From CAWBUW01 sp963792075 (GTDB taxonomy: Bacteria; Chloroflexota; Anaerolineae; Anaerolineales; UBA4823), in assembly GCA_963792075.1 (NCBI GenBank), contig CAWBUW010000012.1, positions 2,418,001 through 2,482,000 on the forward strand: a DNA stretch of 64,000 nucleotides, written 5' to 3'. A program made the position numbers and the translations under genes. Shown here in pieces: positions 24,604 to 33,034 of the stretch. The notes under the pieces are model-generated. The model was not told where the DNA came from. It worked only from the letters and a program-made list of their open reading frames with translations, and did not search any database. Numbering within the stretch: position 1 is the first letter of the stretch; each line of letters starts with the position of its first letter.

Positions 24604-26349
24604 TCAGGAAGGCTCGATGCGCAGCCGCTCGATGGCAAACATCCCGCCTCCGCACACGACCATCAGGATGGTGCTGAGCGCCATGGCCTGGCCATAGTTG
24701 AGGCTTCCCGGCTGGCCCAGCAGGCGGTAGATCACGGTGGGGATGGTGGGATATTCGGGCCGGGCAATCATGGCAGTGGCGCCAAACTCGCCCAGCGAGG
24801 TGGTGAAGGCGAAGATCGCCGCGGCCAGCAGCGCCCGGCTGATCAGCGGCAGCTCGATCCGGCGGAACTCCTCCCAGGGCGAAGCGCCCAACACCTGGGC
24901 GGCGTGCCTTAACTGCGGGCGGATGGCGCGCAGCGAGGGGACCAGGCTGCGGACCACAAAGGGCAGCGCCACCAGCGTGTGCGCCAGGGGCACGATCAGC
25001 GGCGAGGCGCGCAGGTCGAGCGGACGGCGGGCGAAGGCGAGGATAAAGCCCAGGCCGATCGTCACGGAGGACGCGCCCAGTGGCAGCATGACCAGTGGGT
25101 CGAGCAGGCGGTTGAGCAGCGCCTGCCCTTGTTGGGCCAACGCCCAGGCAGCCGGCAGGCCCAGCGCCAGCGCGAACAGCACCGTCAGCGTGGCGTACCC
25201 CAGCGAGACGGCGATGGCGGTCGCCGGCGGTGCGTAGAAAAAGGACTGGCGGCGGTTGACGAAGAGCTCCTGGTAAAAGCTGAGCGTCAGGGGCGACTGC
25301 GCCGGGGCCTCCTGGCTGTTGGCCGGCGCCAGGTGAGTGACCGAACGTGCCGCCAGCGCCACCAGCGGGGTGGAGAGCAAGCCGAGCAGCAGCAAGACGA
25401 CTGCGGCCGCGGCGATGCGGGCCCGAGGGCTGGCGAGTCGCCGCTGGGTGTAGGAGGGAGGGCGGAAGGCCAGCGGGCGGGTCAGGCGGTTCGAGAGCTG
25501 CGTATAGATAAGAGTGAAAGCCAGCGTGCAAACGACCTGGACCAGCGAAAGCGTGGCGGCTACAGGCAAGTTGAACAGGCTGATCGCCTGGTAGTAGATC
25601 TCGACTTCGAGCGTGGCGAAGCGCGGCCCGCCTAGCACCAGGATCACGCCGAAGGAGGTGAAATCGAAAATGAATACGAGCAGCGCCGCGGCGGCCAAAG
25701 CCGGCGTGAGCAGCGGCAGCGTAACCCGCCAGAGCGCCTGCCACCGATTCGCACCCAGCACCTGGGCGGACTGCTCCAGGCGCGGGTCTAGGTGCGCCCA
25801 AAAGTCGCCTACAGTGCGCAGTACGATCGTGGTATTGTAAAAAACGTGCGCCACCAGGATCGCCAGGAAGGTGTTGGTGAATTGCACCGGCGGGGCGGAA
25901 AGGTCGAAGAGCGACATCAGGCCCAGGTTGAGCCACCCACGCGGTCCCAGCAGCGCGTTGAAAGCCGCTGCTACGACCAGAGTCGGCATGACAAAGGGGA
26001 TGCCGGTCAGCGCCAGCAAGACCGATTTGCCGCGGAACCGGTAGCGCGCCAGCAGGTAGGCGCCGGGCAGGCCGAAGAGCAGCGTGAGCAGCGTGGACAG
26101 GACCGCCTGGTAGGTAGTAAAACCCAGCACGCGCCACAGACTGGGGGCGGTGAGAGTCTGGAAGAGCAGCGGCGCAGTCTCGCCCTGGCTGCGCGCAAAG
26201 CTGTAAGCCAGGATGCTGCGCAGCGGATAGAAGAAGAACAGGCCCAAAAAGGCCAGGGGCAGGACCCACAGGCCCAACAGGCGCAGGTTACTCCGCCAGG
26301 CCTGGGACCTGGGTCCTGCCCCCAGGCCCAGGATAAAAGGGCGTTTCAT
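24604..26349 (-). CDS. thiP: thiamine ABC transporter, permease protein (fused two-domain)
   Basis: A 581-residue inner-membrane permease made of two homologous halves, each with about six helices and an EAA-type loop (QVLGANRWQALWRVTLPLL in the first half, QVLGASPWEEFRRIELPLI in the second), which contact the ATPase. This fused layout is that of ThiP and FbpB/AfuB. ATG 26349 (MKRPFILG) is taken because it lies 16 bases after the thiB stop and directly before the first hydrophobic helix; longer frames run into thiB. A long open frame on the same strand within it is only a shadow. Confidence 0.85.
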   Translation of the reverse strand: MKRPFILGLGAGPRSQAWRSNLRLLGLWVLPLAFLGLFFFYPLRSILAYSFARSQGETAPLLFQTLTAPSLWRVLGFTTYQAVLSTLLTLLFGLPGAYLLARYRFRGKSVLLALTGIPFVMPTLVVAAAFNALLGPRGWLNLGLMSLFDLSAPPVQFTNTFLAILVAHVFYNTTIVLRTVGDFWAHLDPRLEQSAQVLGANRWQALWRVTLPLLTPALAAAALLVFIFDFTSFGVILVLGGPRFATLEVEIYYQAISLFNLPVAATLSLVQVVCTLAFTLIYTQLSNRLTRPLAFRPPSYTQRRLASPRARIAAAAVVLLLLGLLSTPLVALAARSVTHLAPANSQEAPAQSPLTLSFYQELFVNRRQSFFYAPPATAIAVSLGYATLTVLFALALGLPAAWALAQQGQALLNRLLDPLVMLPLGASSVTIGLGFILAFARRPLDLRASPLIVPLAHTLVALPFVVRSLVPSLRAIRPQLRHAAQVLGASPWEEFRRIELPLISRALLAAAIFAFTTSLGEFGATAMIARPEYPTIPTVIYRLLGQPGSLNYGQAMALSTILMVVCGGGMFAIERLRIEPS

Positions 26350-26365
26350 GCGCCGCTCAGCCGTT

Positions 26366-27469
26366 TCATCGCAGGACAGCTTCTGTCCACGCCTGGATCC
26401 AGGCCTCTCGCTTGGCGGCAATTTCGTCCGCCGGCAGGCTGACGGGCTGTTCAGGGTTGGCGAGGAACTGCGTAAAGCGCGGGTCAAGCCTGGCATTGGG
26501 GTTGACCGGGAAGACAAACATCTGCAGAGGCATATCTTCCTGGAATTGGGTCGAGAGCATGAAGTCGATCCATTTTTCGGCCAAATCCTGGTTGGTCGTG
26601 CCCTGCAAGATGCCCACGAACTCGACCTGGCGGAAACAGGCGCCTGGGCCGGTGATGGCGGCCGTGGGAGGAGTATCCAGCGGTTTTTCCGCATAGATAA
26701 CCTCAAAGGCGGGGCTGGAGGAGTAGGAGAGCACGATCGGGCGTGCGCCGCCGGCGCGGGAGAACTCGGTGTAGTAAGCGCTTTCCCAATCGTTCACTAC
26801 CAGGACGTCATTGCTGCGCAGGCTTTTCCAGAAATCCAAATAGCCCGGATCGCCGTATTTGGCGATGGTCGCCATCAAGAAAGCCAGACCGGGGGAGGAA
26901 GTCGCCGGGTTCTCGACCACGACCAGGCTCTTATATTCCGGCTTGAGCAGGTCATCGAAGGTCTGGGGCGGGGCCAGTTTCTTCTCGCTGAAGTAGCCCA
27001 GGTCCACGTTCAGGCAGACATCCCCGTAATCCACCGGCAGCAGGCGGTTCTCGGGATCGAGCTTGAAGGTGTCCGGGATGCCTGCCAGCATGGGGGAGGC
27101 ATACGGGATGAAGATGCCTTCTTGCAAGGCGCGGCTGAGGAAGGTGTTATCGACGCCGTAGAACACGTCGGCAAGGGGCGCGCCTTTCGCCAGGATGGCT
27201 TTGTTGAGCGCCGTGCCTGTATCGCCTGCGCTGCGGAATTCGACCTTGGCGTTGTACTGCGCTTCGAAAGCTGCGACGACCCCTTCAGAAACGGCGAAAG
27301 CGTCGTGTGTCATCACGGTCAAGGTGCGTGGCCCGCTGGGAGTCGGCGAGGCGGTGGGTAAGGGGGTGGCAGTTGGCACGGGTGTGGCAGTTGGCACGGG
27401 TGTGGCGGCGGGCGCACAGGCTGCCAAGAGGAAGCTAAGCAAGATCAAGAGGGTCAAGGGTCGGTTCAA
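26366..27469 (-). CDS. thiB: thiamine ABC transporter, substrate-binding lipoprotein
   Basis: A secreted lipoprotein of 367 residues: hydrophobic signal LLILLSFLLAAC with lipobox cysteine, then a Pro/Thr repeat linker (VPTATPVPTATPLPTASPT), then the binding domain RTLTVMTHDAFAVSEGVV, ADVFYGVDNTFLSRAL, PVDYGDVCLNVDLGYF and SPGLAFLMATI, all typical of ThiB/TbpA. In E. coli it binds thiamine and its phosphates in the periplasm. Start is a TTG at 27469 with TAGGAG seven bases upstream; longer frames run through the palindrome and are unlikely. First transporter gene after thiN. Confidence 0.87.
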   Translation of the reverse strand: MNRPLTLLILLSFLLAACAPAATPVPTATPVPTATPLPTASPTPSGPRTLTVMTHDAFAVSEGVVAAFEAQYNAKVEFRSAGDTGTALNKAILAKGAPLADVFYGVDNTFLSRALQEGIFIPYASPMLAGIPDTFKLDPENRLLPVDYGDVCLNVDLGYFSEKKLAPPQTFDDLLKPEYKSLVVVENPATSSPGLAFLMATIAKYGDPGYLDFWKSLRSNDVLVVNDWESAYYTEFSRAGGARPIVLSYSSSPAFEVIYAEKPLDTPPTAAITGPGACFRQVEFVGILQGTTNQDLAEKWIDFMLSTQFQEDMPLQMFVFPVNPNARLDPRFTQFLANPEQPVSLPADEIAAKREAWIQAWTEAVLR

Positions 27470-27487
27470 GGGTAAACTCCTATCTAC

Positions 27488-27532
27488 CTGGTTGTGTGCC
27501 GTGCGGGCAAAGCCCGCACGGCACACAACCAG
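27488..27532. repeat. 45-nt GC-NNN-GC palindrome (copy 7, inside the thi operon)
   Basis: Perfect 21-bp arms (CTGGTTGTGTGCCGTGCGGGC) around GGC-aaa-GCC. It lies between thiN and thiB, so transcripts from the riboswitch must pass it to express the transporter. Confidence 0.9.
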
Positions 27533-27534
27533 AA

Positions 27535-28176
27535 TCAATGATGAATGAGGGTGCACAAGAGCAGGCCTTTTTCGAAGTAAATCGAAGCCTGCGGCTCGAG
27601 GAGTGAATTGCTCACGCCCCGCGTCGCGCCGAAGCGCAGCGTTTCGTTGTGCAAGGGATATTCCAGGCCGGAGGTCGTGATGCCCTGCGCGTCGCCGGCG
27701 ACGGGGATCAGCGAAAGGGTATCGCCGGGTTGGCCTGACACAATCGCTTTGCGTTGGGGGTGAAGGAGGGTTATTTCCTGGTTCCCCTCCACCAGGCAGA
27801 TGGAAACGCCTTCCAGGCCGGGCGCGGCCGGCAGGAGCAGGTTGGCCAGGGTCTGGTCCCAGCGTTGGCCCAGGGCAGCGAAAACCAGGATTGGGTCACA
27901 GCCGCGCTGGTGGGCCTCCCGCAGCGCCAGCTCGAGGTCGGTAAAATCTTTGTGCGCCGGGTGGCGCACTATTTCGACACCCTGCGTGGTAAGAAATTCT
28001 ACCTCGGCGGCAGCCAGGGAATCGAAGTCGCCGATCGCCACCTGGGGGCGCAGGCCCAGATCAGCCAGGTGCCTGGCGCCGCCATCCGCAGCGATGAGCA
28101 GATCTCCCTCCTGCAGCATGCCTGGCACCAGCTCAGGGTGGGGCAGATCACCATTGGCGAAAATCACAGCTCGCAT
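27535..28176 (-). CDS. thiN: thiamine pyrophosphokinase
   Basis: Converts imported thiamine and ATP to thiamine diphosphate. The 213-residue protein shows IFANGDLPHPE, AADGGARHLADLGLRPQ, the catalytic VAIGDFDSL, HPAHKDFTDLELAL, GQRWDQTLANLLL and, near the C-terminus, GLEYPLHNETLRFGATRGVSN with S/T-rich thiamine-binding residues. ATG 28176 is preferred over the in-frame GTG at 28188, since the ribosome binding site GAGGAGG is immediately next to the GTG and correctly spaced from the ATG. It is the first gene behind the TPP riboswitch. Confidence 0.93.
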   Translation of the reverse strand: MRAVIFANGDLPHPELVPGMLQEGDLLIAADGGARHLADLGLRPQVAIGDFDSLAAAEVEFLTTQGVEIVRHPAHKDFTDLELALREAHQRGCDPILVFAALGQRWDQTLANLLLPAAPGLEGVSICLVEGNQEITLLHPQRKAIVSGQPGDTLSLIPVAGDAQGITTSGLEYPLHNETLRFGATRGVSNSLLEPQASIYFEKGLLLCTLIHH

Positions 28177-28187
28177 TAAATAAAACA

Positions 28188-28208
28188 CCTCCTCGAGGGC
28201 AGAGGAGG
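28188..28208 (-). promoter_or_regulatory. hairpin that can mask the thiN ribosome binding site
   Basis: On the minus strand CCTCCTC pairs with GAGGAGG, the ribosome binding site of thiN, over a seven-base loop. The CCTCCTC strand can also pair with GGAGG present within the riboswitch (next to GCCGGCGGAGG and in GAGGAGGGC), so ligand binding could decide which pairing forms. Confidence 0.65.
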
Positions 28209-28224
28209 CAGTACAACGAACTGG

Positions 28225-28330
28225 ATGTATTCTGCAATTCCTCCGCCGGCATTATCCGGATCAGGTTCGCGGGTCGAAGGCTCTCAGCCCTCCTCTCAGC
28301 CTGGCGCTACCAGGCTCCCCGTGCATCGAT
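28225..28330 (-). promoter_or_regulatory. TPP riboswitch (THI element)
   Basis: On the minus strand the conserved parts occur in order: GGGGAGCC, CTGAGA (inside a CTGAGAGGAGG segment), ACCCGCGAACCTGATCC and GGATAATGCCGGCGGAGG. These are the core of the thiamine-pyrophosphate aptamer. It lies about 50 bases before thiN. The hairpin at 28188-28208 next to the start suggests control of translation rather than transcription. Confidence 0.95.
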
Positions 28331-28391
28331 TATGAGAATGATTATAAATGTTTGCGGACGCTTGTCAAGGTAGGCGTTTCCCCACCCCCAT

Positions 28392-28411
28392 CCCCCGCCC
28401 CAAGGCGGGGG
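28392..28411. repeat. short G/C hairpin
   Basis: CCCCCGCC (28392-28399) and GGCGGGGG (28404-28411) are perfect 8-bp arms around ccaa. With copy 8 next to it, it fills the gap between the riboswitch and the protease gene. No T-run. Confidence 0.7.
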
Positions 28412-28423
28412 CGAAGAGGAATT

Positions 28424-28464
28424 TGGGGCAAGCGTGGACGGCAAAGCCGCCCACGCTTGCCCCA
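28424..28464. repeat. 41-nt GC-NNN-GC palindrome (copy 8)
   Basis: Nineteen-base arms with one mismatch (TGGGGCAAGCGTGG on the left) close on GGC-aaa-GCC. The upstream context is GGAATTTGGGG. It lies 12 bases past the end of the minus-strand protease gene. Confidence 0.87.
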
Positions 28465-28476
28465 CCCCCCTGATTG

Positions 28477-30981
28477 TCAGGGTTTGAGGGCCAAAGCCGC
28501 CTGGACGGCCTCGTAAGCATCCACGATGCCGTCCCCCACCGCGGTGCTGCCGCCGGCGGAGGGCGGGTTGGCGGCGCCAGGGCAGTTGGGTAAAGGTCCG
28601 GTGTAGGGCTGGGCGGTCTCCCTCAAGATTTGCTCGGTGCGCTCGATGTCGCCGATCAGCGCCGGGTTGGCGGACCAGATCAGCGCGACCACGCCGACCA
28701 CGTGCGGACCTGCCATCGAGGTCCCGCTGAAGGTGGCATAGGTGTTGTTGGGCGTGCTGGAAATGACGTCCACGCCAGGCGCCACGATGTCCGGTTTGAT
28801 ACGGTTGCTGCCATCCGCCGTCACCGGGCCGCGGCTGCTGAAATCGGCTAACGCTTTGGATGCGTCGATGGCGCCAACGGTGAAGGCATCCTGGTACAGC
28901 GCAATCGGGTCTTTCAGGCTGGAGCAGGGAGGGCCATCGTTCCCTGCCGAGGCGACGACAAAGACGCCCGCGGCGCGCAGCGCGCTTACCGCAGAGACGA
29001 GCGCCTCCGGGTCGCAGCCTTCGATGTCGGGACAGCCCCAGGAGTTGTTGAGCACCTGCGCTCCCCGCGCCGGGTCGCCATCCGTCAGGGGGTTGCCATC
29101 CATGGGGAAGGGCGCCAGCATGAACTGCATGCAGTCCAGGTACAGCGCCGGGTTGCCCAGGTTGCGCGCCAGGTTGACGCAGCCGATCCACTGCGCGCCA
29201 GGTGCGACGCCGGTGTGCTGCCCGAGGATCGTGCCCAGCGTGTGCGTGCCGTGCCCGCCGAGGTCAGTGGGTTGGCGGGTGTGATACCAGGGGTCGAGCC
29301 AGTTGTAATCGTTCGACAGGCTGCCATCTGCGTTGTAACCGCGATAACGTTGGGCGAATTCGGGATGGTCGCCTTGCATGCCCGAGTCGGATTGGCCGAC
29401 GAGGATCCCCGCGCCGGTGACGTCCAGCTCACTCACGACGCGGTCGGCGCCGATCAGGGTGAGGTTCCAGGGGGCTGCCTGCGGTGAGGTGAGGGGGCCA
29501 GGTTGCACAGGGGGCTTTTCGGGCAGTGGGCGCAGCCAGGGGTTATCCAGCACCCGGTCTACCTCCGGCCTGGATTGCAGCCAGAGCTTGAGCAGCGGGC
29601 CGCCGTTTACCTGGATGGCGTTGACCAGGTAGTAAGGAGTATAGGCCAGCCCGCGGCGCTCGAACTCGGCCCGCAGGCCGGCTTGCGTGCTGTTGGCATG
29701 GGTCACCAGCGTGATATAGACGTAGCTGCGCCGCGCGGTGGTATCTGTCATCCCGGGCGCCTGGCTGAGGTCCGCCTGGTCTTTCAGGATGACAAACAGG
29801 CCTTCGCCGTAGAAGCCAGGCTGTCCGGCGAAGGAGTAAACGCTGGCAGAAAGGATGCCTGCCGCGACCAGGCCGGTCAGCGCCACAGCCAGGAGCGTGC
29901 GAGAAGTCCCGCCTGGGACAGGTTCTCCCTGCCGGGGCGGCCGCGCCGCCCGGTTGGCGAGGAGAGCGCCCAGGGGCGTGCCGAGGCAGAACCCGAGCAA
30001 GAGGCTGGCCCCCGCGGCGCGAAATGCCCAGGAGAGGATCTCCCCCGCGCTCATGCTGACCAACAGGTACAGCTCATCCGCGTCGATCCAGGCAAAGGGT
30101 GCTGCCAGAACCAGCCCCAAGAGCGCCGCAGCCGGCAGGGCGCCGGTCAGCAGGCGGGTGCTGCCTCCACGCATGCGCGCCAGGCCCGCCACGAGCCACC
30201 CCAGCGCCGGCAGGTAGAGCATGAGGATCCACTGCATGGTCCAGTACGGGAAAGCCGTCGCTGCGGCGAGCAGGAGCAGCCAGGCGCTGGCCGCAAAGCC
30301 GGTGAGCAGAAAATCCCGCAGCAGTGAGATCGAGGAGCGGCGCATGGCCGGGAAGAGGAAGAGCTCGAAAGTCAGCGCGGCGGAAAGGCCCATCGCAAGC
30401 CCGGCCAGGACTTGCAGGCCAGTGTCCAGCAGCGAGCCCAGGGCTCCCCAGGCCAGCCAGGGCAGCGCCAGCAGTAAGCCACAGGTGATGCCCAGGAGCA
30501 AAGAGCCGCTAGAGAAGGGGGCTCCGGCTTCAGGCTGGGTCCCGGCGCGCAGCTTTTTGCGCCTTTGCAGGAAGGCGATGATCCCCAGGATGGAAATGTA
30601 AACCACGCTCAACACAGCGCGCAAGAGGGCCTGCGCCTGCGCTGAGGTGGCCGGGAGCAGTCCCACCGGGGCCAGGAGCAGCAGGAAGAGCAGACCCAGC
30701 AACCAGGTCTGGAAAATCGCCCGGTAACGTGGCTCTTTCCATAATAATGCCAGGGGGACCAGGGGCAGCGCCAGCGGCAAGGCGACGAGCAGGTTATACC
30801 CGGCGACCATCCGATCCGGGACCTGGCTGCCGGCCACCCTGGCAAAGCCGAGCACCACTGCCAGCCCGACCGCCGCGCTCAGCATCCAGATAAAGAGGAG
30901 CAGCAGGATCGCAGGGCTGAGACAACCTACCGCCTGGGAGACGGGTGAAGCATTCGAATTGGGGGAAGAAGGGTTCTGCAT
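28477..30981 (-). CDS. membrane-embedded subtilisin-like serine protease
   Basis: An 834-residue protein with an unusual build. The first 400 or so residues are hydrophobic, with about eleven or twelve predicted transmembrane helices and no signal-peptide character. An S8 protease follows: catalytic aspartate in GQSDSGMQGDHPEF, histidine in GGHGTHTLGTILG, oxyanion asparagine in LNNSWGCP, and serine in SGTSMAGPHVVGVVALI. Between membrane part and protease lies an inhibitor-I9-like stretch (VFVILKDQADLSQAPG to LVNAIQVNGGPLLKLW). Typical subtilases are secreted; here the protease would be tethered. GAGGTG precedes the ATG at 30981. Confidence 0.9.
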   Translation of the reverse strand: MQNPSSPNSNASPVSQAVGCLSPAILLLLFIWMLSAAVGLAVVLGFARVAGSQVPDRMVAGYNLLVALPLALPLVPLALLWKEPRYRAIFQTWLLGLLFLLLLAPVGLLPATSAQAQALLRAVLSVVYISILGIIAFLQRRKKLRAGTQPEAGAPFSSGSLLLGITCGLLLALPWLAWGALGSLLDTGLQVLAGLAMGLSAALTFELFLFPAMRRSSISLLRDFLLTGFAASAWLLLLAAATAFPYWTMQWILMLYLPALGWLVAGLARMRGGSTRLLTGALPAAALLGLVLAAPFAWIDADELYLLVSMSAGEILSWAFRAAGASLLLGFCLGTPLGALLANRAARPPRQGEPVPGGTSRTLLAVALTGLVAAGILSASVYSFAGQPGFYGEGLFVILKDQADLSQAPGMTDTTARRSYVYITLVTHANSTQAGLRAEFERRGLAYTPYYLVNAIQVNGGPLLKLWLQSRPEVDRVLDNPWLRPLPEKPPVQPGPLTSPQAAPWNLTLIGADRVVSELDVTGAGILVGQSDSGMQGDHPEFAQRYRGYNADGSLSNDYNWLDPWYHTRQPTDLGGHGTHTLGTILGQHTGVAPGAQWIGCVNLARNLGNPALYLDCMQFMLAPFPMDGNPLTDGDPARGAQVLNNSWGCPDIEGCDPEALVSAVSALRAAGVFVVASAGNDGPPCSSLKDPIALYQDAFTVGAIDASKALADFSSRGPVTADGSNRIKPDIVAPGVDVISSTPNNTYATFSGTSMAGPHVVGVVALIWSANPALIGDIERTEQILRETAQPYTGPLPNCPGAANPPSAGGSTAVGDGIVDAYEAVQAALALKP

Positions 30982-31042
30982 GGTTGCACCTCAAATTGTC
31001 ACAGCAACTCCCAATGAACCGCTGTAACCACAACATTCTCGG

Positions 31043-31048
31043 TATAAT
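31043..31048 (+). promoter_or_regulatory. TATAAT -10 box of the C45 hydrolase gene
   Basis: Perfect -10 box in the divergent region between the protease (minus) and hydrolase (plus) genes, 30 bases before the start codon. No clear -35 box at the right distance. Confidence 0.5.
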
Positions 31049-31077
31049 AATAGCATTGTTTTAGGAAGTGAGGTTGT

Positions 31078-32175
31078 ATGAGTGATTCACACGTTACCGT
31101 TCACAGCCGCCCGGCTCCCATGATCCGGGTGGCAGGCACACACCGCGAAATCGGGCGCCAAATCGGGGAGGCATGCAAGAAGCAGATCGAACACAGCCTG
31201 GAAAGCGCGCACAAATTAATCGATGATACTTATGACGTTTTGGAGCTGACCTGGGATACGGCGCAGATCCAGGCGCGCAAATATATCCCTTTCGCCCAGG
31301 AGAAGTACCCGCAGTATATCGAAGAAATGGCGGGCATCGCTGAGGGCGCCGGGGTGGGTTTTTATGATGTCGCGGTGCTCAACGCCATGGAAGCGGTGAC
31401 CTCGGATGCCCTGCACCTGACGAAATGTACCACCTTCGCGGTCAACAGCGAGCGCACTGCGGATGGGCACGTCCTGGTGGCGCACAATGAGGATTGGCTG
31501 CCGGAGGACGAAGATGATGTCTATATTATCCACGCCTCCCCGGTGGACGAAGTACCTTTCCTGGCCATGACGTATGGGGGATTGCTGCCCAATATTGGTT
31601 TCAACGCAGCCGGGATCGCACAGTGCTGCAACTCGGTTTACCCCTCAGACAGCCGCATCGGCATCCCACGCGTGGTGCTGTCGCGCGCCGTGCTGGCAGC
31701 GCGCACGCCAGGGGATGCGGTACGGCGGGCGCTGATCCCCCGCCGCGCGGCGGGTTATAACCATCTCATCGCACATGAGAGCGGTGAGTTATACAATGTG
31801 GAGGTCTCGGCGCGTAAATTCGCTATCTTGTACGCGCATGAAAACTATCTTGTCCATACGAACCATTACCTGGACCCAAGTATGCAGGAGATCGAAGACG
31901 AGCCGGATGAGAAGATTGTGACGCGAGTGCGTTATTTCCGGGCGCTGCGCTTGATCCGCCATTCTGACCGGCACACGGTGCGCTCGCTGCAGGAGATCCA
32001 GCGCGACCACATCAACTTTCCCAATGGGATCTGCAACCACATGGATGTGGATGACGATCCGCTCGATCGAGAAAAAACGATCAATGCCATCGTGATGGAT
32101 TTAACCACGCGGGTGATGCACGTGTCCTGGGGCAACCCCTGCCAGAACGCATACCACTCTTACTATCTCGATTAG
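31078..32175 (+). CDS. C45/acyl-transferase-like Ntn-hydrolase
   Basis: A 365-residue protein of the penicillin acyltransferase (IAT, peptidase C45) family. Segments THREIGRQIGEACKKQI, IAEGAGVGFYDVAVLNAMEA and KCTTFAVNSERTADG lead to the likely nucleophile C117, which would be exposed by autocleavage, then VAHNEDWLPEDEDDVY and the NSVYPSDSRIGIPR region. Family members cleave amide bonds or transfer acyl groups on small molecules; the substrate here is unknown. TTAGGAAGTGAGG upstream of the ATG serves as ribosome binding site. It stands alone, followed by palindrome copy 9. Confidence 0.88.
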   Translation: MSDSHVTVHSRPAPMIRVAGTHREIGRQIGEACKKQIEHSLESAHKLIDDTYDVLELTWDTAQIQARKYIPFAQEKYPQYIEEMAGIAEGAGVGFYDVAVLNAMEAVTSDALHLTKCTTFAVNSERTADGHVLVAHNEDWLPEDEDDVYIIHASPVDEVPFLAMTYGGLLPNIGFNAAGIAQCCNSVYPSDSRIGIPRVVLSRAVLAARTPGDAVRRALIPRRAAGYNHLIAHESGELYNVEVSARKFAILYAHENYLVHTNHYLDPSMQEIEDEPDEKIVTRVRYFRALRLIRHSDRHTVRSLQEIQRDHINFPNGICNHMDVDDDPLDREKTINAIVMDLTTRVMHVSWGNPCQNAYHSYYLD

Positions 32176-32185
32176 AGAATTAAAT

Positions 32186-32222
32186 ACACCTGTGTGGGGC
32201 GCAAAGCGCCCCACACAGGTGT
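32186..32222. repeat. GC-NNN-GC palindrome (copy 9)
   Basis: Perfect 17-bp arms (ACACCTGTGTGGGGCGC) around CGC-aaa-GCG; two more pairs, one a wobble, extend it to 41 nt. It lies between convergent genes, with no T-run. Confidence 0.88.
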
Positions 32223-32233
32223 GTAGTAATCGA

Positions 32234-32870
32234 TCAGAGTTTCGCCAGCAGGGCTGTCTTCTTCTGCTGGAATTCCTCTTCGGTCAGGGTGCCTTGCTTG
32301 CGCAACTGATCGAGCTGGTTGATCATCGCAGGGATATCCAGAACAACCTGGCCCCGGCGTCCATTGGAACTCGAGGCTTTCTTTGGCGTTGATCATGGCA
32401 GTCTTGAAATGGACCGGGTCTTCAAGCCGGCGGAAAAGGTTGACCCCGATCTCGCTGGCTGTAAGGATTTCGACGTCGCCGTAGTTGAAGATGCGCCCCA
32501 GGGCAGATTGGGTCATCTTGACGTCATTGACTTTCTCCAGCGATGAGTCGATGATGTTCTTGTTAATAAACCCGGAAATCTGGATCACGCGCCAGTTGGT
32601 GACGATATACTGGTGATTGGACCATTTGAGGATGTCGCGTGTCATGGAGATAATGGGGATCAGCAGCAACACAAATCCGATCACCGGCGCCGCCCAGGCC
32701 AATGGCTGGTTCACCAGCATGATCGTGGCAACGACACTGACCGTAAAGATGACCAGCATGACGAAGATTTCCAAAGCGATCATGCTGGCGAGGATGAACC
32801 AGTGCTGCCGTGCGGAGAATAAAATGCGTTCATTTTCGCCCAAGAGGTTGTGGAGGTACGATTTAGCCAT
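32234..32870 (-). CDS. bacterial PH domain protein with C-terminal SHOCT (frameshifted)
   Basis: From ATG 32870: MAKSYLHNLLGENERILFSA, two transmembrane helices, then a bPH_2/DUF304 domain (HQYIVTNWRVIQISGFINKN..SLEKVNDVKMTQSALGRIF..GDVEILTASE). After about residue 170 the frame leaves the expected protein. In another frame the sequence continues as DIPAMINQLDQLRKQGTLTE then EEFQQKKTALLAKL and stop (complement of 32234-32236), a perfect SHOCT domain. Removing one base near 32348-32357 (complement CCGGGGCCAGG) joins them to a roughly 212-residue protein. The family is membrane-bound and of unknown role. Confidence 0.8.
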
Positions 32871-32906
32871 GGATTTGTCTCCCAATCTGTCGATACAGAA
32901 TATTAT

Positions 32907-32951
32907 TTTGGTAGTGTGTGTGGCGGCGTAGCCGCCACACACACTACCAAA
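32907..32951. repeat. 45-nt GC-NNN-GC palindrome (copy 10)
   Basis: Perfect 21-bp arms (TTTGGTAGTGTGTGTGGCGGC) close on GGC-gta-GCC. It lies upstream of the PH/SHOCT gene and downstream of the GNAT gene on the same strand. Confidence 0.9.
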
Positions 32952-33034
32952 CAAAATTCGATTTTCAACTATTGTTTATTTTACTGTATCTTGGGGAAAA
33001 TCCGCGGGACTTTGCCTGCGAATTCTCCTCAAGA

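Noticed and set aside
24587..26269. A 560-codon open frame on the minus strand inside thiP
   Set aside because: It is in another frame of the same strand, Pro/Ala/Arg-rich, and the thiP frame shows clear permease helices and EAA loops. It is a shadow of GC-rich coding DNA.
28307..29191. A 294-codon minus-strand frame across the end of the subtilase gene and the riboswitch
   Set aside because: It overlaps the catalytic half of the protease in another frame, and runs into the TPP aptamer; composition is that of a shadow frame.
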